Origin: Candidatus Heimdallarchaeota archaeon
GTDB lineage: Archaea; Asgardarchaeota; Heimdallarchaeia; JABLTI01
NCBI GenBank assembly: GCA_030671945.1
Contig: DAOVHJ010000206.1
Location: 1 to 5,224 of the forward strand
Direction: 5' to 3'
Length of the DNA: 5,224 nt
The notes under the pieces are model-generated. The model was given only the letters and a program-made list of their open reading frames with translations. It was not told the DNA's origin and searched no databases. The translations under genes were made by a program, and so were the position numbers. Positions 1-5,068 of this stretch are shown here, one piece after another (position 1 is the first letter of the stretch; each line of letters starts with the position of its first letter).

Positions 1-148
1 ACTGTTATGAAAAATTCTTAATATAGTTATTCATTTCTTTTTGATTTACGAAACAGCAAAAAAAATACTCCCCTAATAAGTAGAAGATTTTTTGCCTAAA
101 CAGTAAGAGTTTCATTACATGTGTTATAATTAAATGTGGAACCACTAG
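1..148. other. Intergenic left edge, no gene seen
   Basis: All frames are short here. The longest reading is a minus-strand run starting at about 115 and stopping near 7, of low-complexity Phe/Leu/Tyr/Lys composition, which looks like chance. A T-run (about 89-94) could belong to termination of a plus-strand gene lying left of the window. TTATAA at 124-129 is a second, weaker TATA-like string, about 75 nt before the first gene. Confidence 0.5.
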
Positions 149-157
149 TTATATTAA
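149..157 (+). promoter_or_regulatory. Candidate TATA box of the SOSS-B-like gene
   Basis: TTATATTAA lies 46-54 nt before the ATG at 203. An archaeal TATA box is normally centred about 26 nt before the transcription start, which would put initiation near 180 and give a leader of about 20 nt carrying the GTGAT ribosome-binding motif. The same octamer, TATATTAA, recurs at 2018-2025 before the reductase gene. No upstream BRE was verified; this is pattern reading only. Confidence 0.4.
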
Positions 158-202
158 TGAATGACTGGAAATCTGTGACATATTATTTTAAAAGTGATGA
201 AA

Positions 203-595
203 ATGAAAATTGTTGATTTAAAAGCTGATATGAGAAATATTGACGTTCGATTTCGTGTAATAACAAAAGGAGAGATTCGTGAAATACAATCTAGGGATGG
301 AAAAGAACTTAGTTTATCTGAAGCAGAAGTAGGGGATAGTACTGGGAGAATTTATCTTTCATTATGGGATCAAAGTATTGAATTACTCGAGAATGGTGAT
401 ATTGGAGAAGTAACTAATGGTTTTATCAAAGTAGTTCGTAATGAGCTACGCTTGAATATTGGAAAATATGGAGAATTGGCTAAAATAGAGGATGATTCTG
501 AAATTCCACCAAGTGATAAAATTCCAAATAATTTTCCTAAACCACCAGATGATTATAGACCTCCCTTCAAAAAGAAACAAAGAAGGAGATACTAA
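203..595 (+). CDS. SOSS-B/hSSB-like single-stranded DNA-binding protein (single OB fold)
   Basis: This small protein (130 aa) binds single-stranded nucleic acid through one OB fold and is likely to act in DNA repair or replication as a simple SSB. It aligns almost end to end with the OB fold of human SOSS-B1/hSSB1: the opening VxDxKxxxxNxxxxF, then GEIREIQSRDG, then DSTGRIYLSLWD (about 48-56), then GDIGEVTNGF (65-74) and a closing GKYGEL. Counted from the ATG at 203, Trp55 and Phe74 fall at the same numbers as the human DNA-stacking aromatics Trp55 and Tyr74. The other two (Phe78, Tyr85) are Val and Asn here. After residue 96 comes a Pro-rich linker and a basic tail (FKKKQRRRY), much shorter than the human tail. 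The frame also permits GTG at 194 and ATG at 197. I prefer 203 because GTGAT (194-198) then serves as Shine-Dalgarno, 4 nt away, and the family N-terminus starts here. It is convergent with aRF1, with no operon partner. Confidence 0.85.
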   Translation: MKIVDLKADMRNIDVRFRVITKGEIREIQSRDGKELSLSEAEVGDSTGRIYLSLWDQSIELLENGDIGEVTNGFIKVVRNELRLNIGKYGELAKIEDDSEIPPSDKIPNNFPKPPDDYRPPFKKKQRRRY

Positions 596-599
596 ATTA

Positions 600-625
600 T
601 CTTTTTCTATTTTTTCTATCTTTTA
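600..625 (+). terminator. Oligo-T terminator after the SOSS-B-like gene
   Basis: The 33-nt gap between the two convergent genes is almost pure pyrimidine on the plus strand, with T5, T6 and T4 runs (602-606, 610-615, 621-624). This is the usual form of archaeal intrinsic termination, with no hairpin needed. On the minus strand the nearest T-rich stretch (568-582 read in reverse) lies inside the 3' end of the OB-fold gene, so the aRF1 transcript probably overlaps that gene. Confidence 0.5.
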
Positions 626-628
626 ATT

Positions 629-1882
629 CTACATTTCACGTATAGGATAACGTAATATTGCTACAAGACCACCAAATGATTTGAATAAAATCATACCTTC
701 TTCTGTATCTAAACTAATGATTTCTATCAAAGCGCCTGTTTCTTTAGATCGTTTTCCAAGTTCAACAACGAAATCCTGAGTATCTTCGATTGATAATTTA
801 GAACTTCCACATTCAGGACAATTACTTTTAATGATTTCATCTTCAAAATCAACAAATTCACGAGCTTTTACAGCTTCTTGTTTTTTATAATTACATTGGG
901 GACACGCTATTTTAGTTTGAATCACATCTAGTTCTTCGCTTATGAGTAAGGTTTTTACAGCACCTAAATCCATTGCCTTCATTACTTCTTTTTGACCATA
1001 GGCAACTAAACCAGTGTCTTTTCCAAGCTCACTTAAAAATATTTGAACTAGTTTCTTCTCTTCTAAATATCGAACATCCTTCAAAATTTCAGCAGATTTT
1101 TCCATTAATTCTCGTATGCCTTGCTCTCCAGTATATCCGGTATCAACAATACCCATTATTTTATCTCTAAGACGAAAATCTATGAAGTCACCTCTAACAA
1201 AATTATCTTTAGCAAGAGATGGACCACCAACAACTATTCCTTTGAGATCTGGAATTTCCAAAAAGAGTTCACTTGCTGTTTCCCCAGCTCTTCTTAAATG
1301 ATCTTTAGCTAGGATCTCAGTTCCTCTTTGAATACGTCTCTGTGATTGACCCCCTTTACCATGTTTTCCTGGAACAAAAGAATGAAGTTTCCGGAGGAAA
1401 GTCATGTGGTTCCCACGAAGTAAAGCATATGCCGCTGATTTTCTATCAACAACCATTAATCCAAATTGATCTTTTACTTCAAGCTGGTCTCGTAAATGCT
1501 CTGTGTGAAATCTGGAATCACAAACATACATTTTTCTGCTAAGAGGTTGTACTGGTGTCACAGGAAAATATTCAATTTTGCCTGATTCAGTCATACCGCA
1601 GAAAATAACTAAACCGTTATCTGGTAATTGTCTTACTTGTTTTAATCTTGTAAGAATACTTGAAAGAGCAGCTGTGACTGCTTTTCCTGTTTGTTTACTT
1701 TTAATGTTCGCAGCAGTTCCTCTTTCATCAACTAGTTGTTGAGTAACATCAGGAATTGATATACCATTAGGCATGTAAAGAGAGACTAAACAGGTTGCAC
1801 CGTTAAATGATCTCTTTCTTTCTAATCGTTCGAGACTTTGCTTAATCTTATAATTCTCAAACGAAGAAGCAGTCTGTGACAT
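629..1882 (-). CDS. prf1: Archaeal peptide chain release factor 1 (aRF1)
   Basis: This protein recognises all three stop codons in the ribosomal A site and triggers peptide release, working in the cytosol with the GTPase aEF1A. It has 417 aa, the normal family length. Counted from the ATG at 1882, domain 1 carries the stop-decoding residues Glu53, GT (55-56), NIKS (59-62) and YxCxxxF (Tyr119, Cys121, Phe125). Domain 2 carries the catalytic GGQ at 177-179 in a GKHGKGGQSQRR context. Domain 3 has two CxxC pairs (Cys327/330, Cys355/358) consistent with a zinc-bound minidomain, as in many archaeal aRF1s. All key residues are intact. An in-frame ATG also lies at 1889-1891, but GGAG at 1893-1896 is only 1 nt from it and 10 nt from the ATG at 1882, and the shorter N-terminus fits archaeal homologues better. 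The stop is TAG. The gene is divergent from the reductase gene and convergent with the OB-fold gene. Confidence 0.95.
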   Translation of the reverse strand: MSQTASSFENYKIKQSLERLERKRSFNGATCLVSLYMPNGISIPDVTQQLVDERGTAANIKSKQTGKAVTAALSSILTRLKQVRQLPDNGLVIFCGMTESGKIEYFPVTPVQPLSRKMYVCDSRFHTEHLRDQLEVKDQFGLMVVDRKSAAYALLRGNHMTFLRKLHSFVPGKHGKGGQSQRRIQRGTEILAKDHLRRAGETASELFLEIPDLKGIVVGGPSLAKDNFVRGDFIDFRLRDKIMGIVDTGYTGEQGIRELMEKSAEILKDVRYLEEKKLVQIFLSELGKDTGLVAYGQKEVMKAMDLGAVKTLLISEELDVIQTKIACPQCNYKKQEAVKAREFVDFEDEIIKSNCPECGSSKLSIEDTQDFVVELGKRSKETGALIEIISLDTEEGMILFKSFGGLVAILRYPIREM

Positions 1883-1919
1883 AAGTTTCATACTCCAATA
1901 AAGCTGCGATTATTTATTC

Positions 1920-1978
1920 TGTTTATCTTACAGCATACATTCGATTTCTTTGTTAATTTATAAATCTTAAGATAAACA
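1920..1978. repeat. Perfect 11-bp inverted repeat flanking the aRF1 TATA box
   Basis: TGTTTATCTTA at 1920-1930 is the exact reverse complement of TAAGATAAACA at 1968-1978, with 37 nt between the arms. The putative aRF1 TATA box lies between them, and the left arm falls next to the predicted aRF1 transcription start. It could be a pair of operator half-sites for a dimeric or looping regulator of the divergent promoters. A long-loop hairpin is less likely because the arms are only partly transcribed. Confidence 0.45.
1957..1964 (-). promoter_or_regulatory. Candidate TATA box of aRF1
   Basis: TTTATAAA is a near-ideal archaeal TATA box. On the minus strand it would place initiation near 1934, giving a leader of about 50 nt that contains GGAG. 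The string is self-complementary (ATTTATAAAT, 1956-1965), so orientation cannot be read from it; distance to the genes favours aRF1. An alternative, AATAAATA (1911-1918 on the minus strand), would give an almost leaderless transcript. Confidence 0.45.
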
Positions 1979-2017
1979 TTCTGGGGGAATTCTTATAACA
2001 AATCACATTTGTTTAAC

Positions 2018-2025
2018 TATATTAA
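2018..2025 (+). promoter_or_regulatory. Candidate TATA box of the NADP reductase-like gene
   Basis: TATATTAA lies 35-42 nt before the ATG at 2060, placing initiation near 2048 and a leader of about 12 nt. GTGAT at 2050-2054 then sits 5 nt from the start codon as a ribosome-binding site. The octamer matches the one before the SOSS-B-like gene. Confidence 0.45.
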
Positions 2026-2059
2026 CAATCGTTATTTGAACCAGAGTTTGTGATGTGAA

Positions 2060-2761
2060 ATGACTAAGAAGAAAATTGGTATGATTCCTGGAACCGGTAA
2101 GCAAAGTCAAGGGATTGCATTAAGATTAGCGCAAGCCGGATACAAAGTAATGATTGGTTCACGATCATCAGAAAAAGCAAAGACAATTGTTGAAGAATTG
2201 AATTCAAAACTATCAGTGAGTAGTTTTTATGGGGATGAAAATAAAGAAGTAGTAAAACAATGTGATATTTTGTTTTTTGTAGTCCCTCCTGAATATATTT
2301 GTAGCACATTGGAAGATTTAGGTTCAGATATTAAAACAGATGCTACAATTGTTGATGTTATAGTTCCATTAACTTTTGAAGCTGGGTTAGCATATTGTTC
2401 AGAGGACATGTGTATGGAGCAATTCGATTATCCCTCAGTAAGTGAATACATTCAAGCAACAGTTCCAGAAGGAGTAACTGTAGTTGGAGCTTTTAAAACC
2501 ATTTCAGCAGCGAAACTCAATAGACTAAATCATCCATTGGATGTTGATGTTTTCCTCACTTCAAATAGTCAAGAAGCAAAAAACGAATTAAAAGAAATTA
2601 TATTCAAAATAGAAGGATTACGGGTTCTTGATGCCGGACCTTTAGCTTTCTCTAGAACAACTGAGCAAATGACTGCTTTTGTTATAAATATAAACAAATT
2701 AAATAAATTAAAACATGCGTCATTTAGAGTAATTTCAGCTGCATCAAAGAAGCAAAAATAA
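2060..2761 (+). CDS. npdG: NADPH-dependent F420 reductase (Fno/NpdG) family protein
   Basis: This 233-aa cytosolic Rossmann protein resembles F420H2:NADP oxidoreductase, which moves hydride between coenzyme F420 and NADP. The N-terminus has a beta strand and glycine loop, IGMIPGTGKQSQGIALRLA (about 6-24), then GSRSSEKA (33-40), whose Ser-Arg pair binds the NADP 2'-phosphate in this family. Further family marks are the hydrophobic strand FFVVPPE (72-78), VIVPL (100-104), AFKTISAAKL (144-153) and the conserved GLRVLDAGPLAFSR (186-199) before the C-terminal helix. Two differences stand out: the third glycine of the loop is Ser16, and the His that sits near F420 in the Archaeoglobus enzyme (ALHTIPA) aligns with Lys146. 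The family assignment is firm; F420 as substrate is inferred and less sure. A GTGAT motif 5 nt upstream supports the start. T-rich sequence just past the stop (about 2794-2804) may end transcription inside the convergent gene. Confidence 0.8.
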   Translation: MTKKKIGMIPGTGKQSQGIALRLAQAGYKVMIGSRSSEKAKTIVEELNSKLSVSSFYGDENKEVVKQCDILFFVVPPEYICSTLEDLGSDIKTDATIVDVIVPLTFEAGLAYCSEDMCMEQFDYPSVSEYIQATVPEGVTVVGAFKTISAAKLNRLNHPLDVDVFLTSNSQEAKNELKEIIFKIEGLRVLDAGPLAFSRTTEQMTAFVININKLNKLKHASFRVISAASKKQK

Positions 2762-2778
2762 TTTTGAAACTATTGAAA

Positions 2779-3390
2779 TTATAACACTAAGATATTTTGT
2801 TTGTTATCTAGAATTTCTTTAAGGCATTTTGGACAATACCCCTTTACTGACACCCAATTATCAATATGATCCTTGTGAGCATATGAGGAACAACAGGTGA
2901 GTTTCACTATTGTATCATTCTCATTTAATTCAGAAAGGCAAACTACACAAACAGGTTTTGATGAACCACATGAGGGGCAGTTTTCATCAGAAAGAGTCAT
3001 AATTGCACCGCAACTACTGCAAGAGAAGATTCTATCAGTTTCGGTTGTTTCTTCATCTATTTTAATTTCAACGGTCTGTTCACTTGATTCTACCTTTGGA
3101 ATGGATGTAGGTTTTTCTTTCTTCACCTTATTACGAATGAATACAGTCCCAATAGTTAATGCTATTGCAACAAATAATAAAATGATATCAATAGTGAAAC
3201 CATTCCCAATATAGATCCAGGAAGCAATATCTCCAATCCAAGCAAAAGAAGTGAAGACAATACCAAAAATAACTAGAATTATGAGTCCTTTATCTGCTTT
3301 ATCTATTTCTGGAATACATATCACCTTATCATTAGAAAAATGACTCTCACAATTAAGAAGGTACTTTTCAAGATAAAAGAAGCTTATCAA
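2779..3390 (-). CDS. Two-TM membrane protein with zinc ribbon and RING-like finger
   Basis: No named family was recognised. Numbered from TTG at 3390 (203 aa), two hydrophobic helices (about 35-61 and 65-85) are followed by a basic RNKVKKEK stretch, so the C-terminal half should be cytosolic by the positive-inside rule. A charged linker (about 92-120) leads to a zinc ribbon, CxxC...CxxC (Cys124/127, Cys138/141). Then comes a RING-like finger: CVVC (148-151), CC (166-167), HKDH (172-175), DNW (177-179) and CPKC (186-189), closely echoing the C...H..CIxxW...CPxC signature of RING-H2 E3 ligases. It may therefore be a membrane-anchored ubiquitin-ligase-like protein or simply a structural zinc module; no ubiquitin, E1 or E2 gene is in view. 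The start is doubtful: no ATG precedes the membrane helices, TTG at 3390 and GTG at 3324 are options, and the frame stays open to a stop at 3502-3504. Starting at 3324 gives a compact 181-aa protein. Confidence 0.75.
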   Translation of the reverse strand: MISFFYLEKYLLNCESHFSNDKVICIPEIDKADKGLIILVIFGIVFTSFAWIGDIASWIYIGNGFTIDIILLFVAIALTIGTVFIRNKVKKEKPTSIPKVESSEQTVEIKIDEETTETDRIFSCSSCGAIMTLSDENCPSCGSSKPVCVVCLSELNENDTIVKLTCCSSYAHKDHIDNWVSVKGYCPKCLKEILDNKQNILVL

Positions 3391-3408
3391 CCATTTAAAG
3401 CTATCAAA

Positions 3409-3465
3409 ATAATCGAAAGCATGTAAAAAATTACATGGGAGAACAATTTCCGTATAATCGAAGGC
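3409..3465. repeat. Imperfect 12-bp direct repeat
   Basis: ATAATCGAAAGC (3409-3420) and ATAATCGAAGGC (3454-3465) match at 11 of 12 positions, with start points 45 nt apart. They bracket the dyad at 3420-3437. They could be tandem regulator sites for the RING-like gene or for gdh, or a chance match in AT-rich DNA. Confidence 0.3.
3420..3437. promoter_or_regulatory. 18-bp dyad, candidate operator upstream of the RING-like gene
   Basis: CATGTAA and TTACATG form perfect 7-bp arms around an AAAA centre. The dyad lies 30 nt upstream of the TTG at 3390. The size suits a dimeric helix-turn-helix regulator; it could alternatively form a short hairpin in the leader. Confidence 0.35.
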
Positions 3466-3531
3466 TAAAAATAACCAATTGACAGAAATTGGAAAAAGTT
3501 CTTAAATGATTTTGTTTTCTTTTGATGTTGT

Positions 3532-3548
3532 AACTTCGAGATGAAGTT
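3532..3548. promoter_or_regulatory. 17-bp dyad, candidate gdh operator
   Basis: AACTTC and GAAGTT are perfect 6-bp arms around GAGAT. The site ends about 8 nt before the putative gdh TATA box, the place where archaeal activators or repressors often bind. No regulator gene is adjacent. Confidence 0.3.
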
Positions 3549-3556
3549 TTAATGAA

Positions 3557-3572
3557 TTTAATAATTAAATAC
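3557..3572 (+). promoter_or_regulatory. Candidate TATA region of gdh
   Basis: An uninterrupted A/T stretch (TTTAATAATTAAATA) lies about 50-60 nt before the gdh ATG. Initiation about 26 nt downstream would fall near 3590 and leave a leader of roughly 28 nt containing GAGGT at 3605-3609, 9 nt before the start codon. Confidence 0.4.
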
Positions 3573-3618
3573 ATGTTAAAGATTATCTCTAAAGAAACAT
3601 AATAGAGGTAAATTCAAA

Positions 3619-4989
3619 ATGGGAAAACTCACAGCTTCAATATACAAAAAAGTATTGGAAAGAAACAAAGGCGAGCCTGAGTTTCATCAGGCGGTAAAAG
3701 AAGTTCTGGATTCAATTGAACCGGCACTTGAGAAATATCCTGAATTCATGGAAAATGGTATCGTCGATAGAATAGTGGAACCAGAAAGAGTAATTCACTT
3801 CAGAGTTCCATGGGTTGATGACAAAGGCAAAGTACAAGTAAATAGAGGATTTAGAATACAATTCAATGGCGCAATAGGTCCGTATAAGGGTGGTATGAGA
3901 TTCCATCCTTCAGTTTATGATGGTATTCTTAAATTCTTAGCTTTTGAGCAATTATTCAAAAACTCTTTAACCGGTTTGGCTATGGGCGGTGGTAAAGGAG
4001 GATCAGACTTCGATCCAAAAGGTAAATCCGATGGAGAAGTTATGAGATTCTGTCAATCACTTATGACTGAGCTTTACAAATATATTGACGCTGATTTTGA
4101 TGTTCCAGCAGGAGACATTGGTGTTGGTGGTCGTGAAATTGGCTATATGTTTGGTCAATATCGTAAAATCAAAAACGTTTTCCATGGTGTCTTAACAGGA
4201 AAAGCCCCTGAATACGGTGGTTCTCTTGGTAGACCTGAAGCAACTGGTTATGGTGCTGTTTGGTTTGCAGAAGAAATGATCAAAGCTCGTGGTGACAAAA
4301 CTGGTATTAAAGACAAAGTTTGCTTAGTTTCTGGTTCTGGAAATGTTGCACAATTCACAGTTGAACTCGTTAACAAATTAGGTGGAAAATGTATTACCCT
4401 TTCAGATTCAACTGGTTTTATTATTGACAAAGCTGGTATCGACAAGAAGAAATTAGCATACGTAATGAACTTGAAGAATGTCAAACGTGGAAGAATTAGC
4501 GAATACGCCAAGAAATACGATGGTGTTGAATACTACACATACAATGAACACAAAGACCTCAAGAGTCCATGGTACGTACCTGGTGCTACTGTTGCCTTCC
4601 CAAGTGCAACTCAAAACGAAGTTGACTTAGAAGAAGCTAAAGCACTTGTAAAGAATGGTTGTATCGCTGTTAGCGAAGGTGCAAACATGCCAACAGTTGC
4701 AGAAGGTGTGGATTACTTCATTGAGAAGAAAATCTCCTTCGGTCCAGGCAAAGCAGCGAATGCTGGTGGTGTAGCAACTTCTGGTCTTGAAATGTCTCAA
4801 AACAGCTTAAGACTAGCTTGGCCAAAAGATGAAGTTTTAGATAGACTTCACAAGATCATGGTCAACATTCATGACGCTTCTTACAAGACTGCTGAAGAAT
4901 TCGGTTCTCCAGGAAACTATGTTATTGGTGCTAATATCGCTGGTTTCTTGAAAGTCGCCAAAGCAATGCTTGCACAAGGTGTAATATAA
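3619..4989 (+). CDS. gdhA: NADP-specific glutamate dehydrogenase, bacterial hexameric type
   Basis: The enzyme interconverts 2-oxoglutarate plus ammonium and glutamate using NADP(H), linking nitrogen assimilation to central carbon metabolism in the cytosol; it works as a hexamer. At 456 aa it has the length of the E. coli/fungal/clostridial small class (about 447-450), not the roughly 420-aa form usual in archaea. Long blocks match E. coli GdhA almost word for word: GPYKGGMRFHPSV (87-99), MGGGKGGSDFDPKGKSDGE (122-140), DVPAGDIGVGGRE (161-173), RPEATGYG (205-212), GPGKAANAGGVATSGLEM (in the C-terminal third) and a final AMLAQGVI. The E. coli catalytic set K92, K116, K128, D168 and R207 corresponds to K90, K114, K126, D166 and R205. 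GSGNVA (239-244) is the dinucleotide loop and SDSTG follows the second strand as in NADP-specific enzymes. GAGGT 9 nt upstream supports the start. The 3' half is richer in C-ending codons (TAC, AAC, GAC) and AAG than the neighbouring genes, suggesting high expression or foreign origin. A hairpin terminator follows. Confidence 0.97.
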   Translation: MGKLTASIYKKVLERNKGEPEFHQAVKEVLDSIEPALEKYPEFMENGIVDRIVEPERVIHFRVPWVDDKGKVQVNRGFRIQFNGAIGPYKGGMRFHPSVYDGILKFLAFEQLFKNSLTGLAMGGGKGGSDFDPKGKSDGEVMRFCQSLMTELYKYIDADFDVPAGDIGVGGREIGYMFGQYRKIKNVFHGVLTGKAPEYGGSLGRPEATGYGAVWFAEEMIKARGDKTGIKDKVCLVSGSGNVAQFTVELVNKLGGKCITLSDSTGFIIDKAGIDKKKLAYVMNLKNVKRGRISEYAKKYDGVEYYTYNEHKDLKSPWYVPGATVAFPSATQNEVDLEEAKALVKNGCIAVSEGANMPTVAEGVDYFIEKKISFGPGKAANAGGVATSGLEMSQNSLRLAWPKDEVLDRLHKIMVNIHDASYKTAEEFGSPGNYVIGANIAGFLKVAKAMLAQGVI

Positions 4990-5004
4990 CCAATTAATTT
5001 AATC

Positions 5005-5031
5005 AAGGGCAATTTTTTCCTTGCCCTTTTA
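5005..5031 (+). terminator. Stem-loop plus T-tract terminator after gdh
   Basis: AAGGGCAA (5005-5012) pairs perfectly with TTGCCCTT (5021-5028) around an 8-nt pyrimidine loop. The T run continues to 5030, with a second T6 at 5037-5042. It begins 15 nt after the gdh stop. The form is that of a bacterial factor-independent terminator. In archaea the T tracts alone could serve, and the hairpin might protect the 3' end. Confidence 0.65.
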
Positions 5032-5068
5032 ACTTCTTTTTTCTATTTCTCTAGATTAATTTTGAGAA

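Larger units (their letters stand above)
3391..3618. other. Divergent intergenic region between RING-like gene and gdh
   Basis: This 228-nt AT-rich stretch holds two short dyads, an imperfect direct repeat and a gdh promoter, each listed separately. The minus-strand frame of the RING-like protein stays open to 3504 but has no ATG, GTG or TTG beyond 3390. A 47-codon minus-strand reading from about 3574 to 3432 in another frame has no recognisable similarity and is not called. No tRNA or structured RNA was seen. Confidence 0.5.

Noticed and set aside
7..115. 35-codon minus-strand reading at the left edge
   Set aside because: Its composition is what AT-rich noise would give, with no motif and no start signal.
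578..592. AAGAAGGAGATAC, resembling the strong phage T7 gene 10 ribosome-binding site
   Set aside because: It encodes the basic tail of the OB-fold protein (RRRY and stop), and no start codon or plus-strand gene follows it.
973..1542. Three plus-strand open frames of 61-66 codons opposite aRF1
   Set aside because: They lie wholly inside the well-supported aRF1 gene on the other strand, have no family resemblance and no ribosome-binding motif.
2064..2409. Two minus-strand open frames opposite the reductase gene
   Set aside because: Their low-complexity Leu/Ser/Tyr-rich translations are shadows of the real coding frame.
2897..3214. 105-codon plus-strand frame opposite the RING-like gene
   Set aside because: The minus strand encodes ordered CxxC/H motifs and membrane helices, whereas this frame is Ser/Phe/Val-rich with no motif.
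3712..4511. Two minus-strand open frames opposite gdh
   Set aside because: Both are nested in a gene with near-certain identity; no independent signal was seen.
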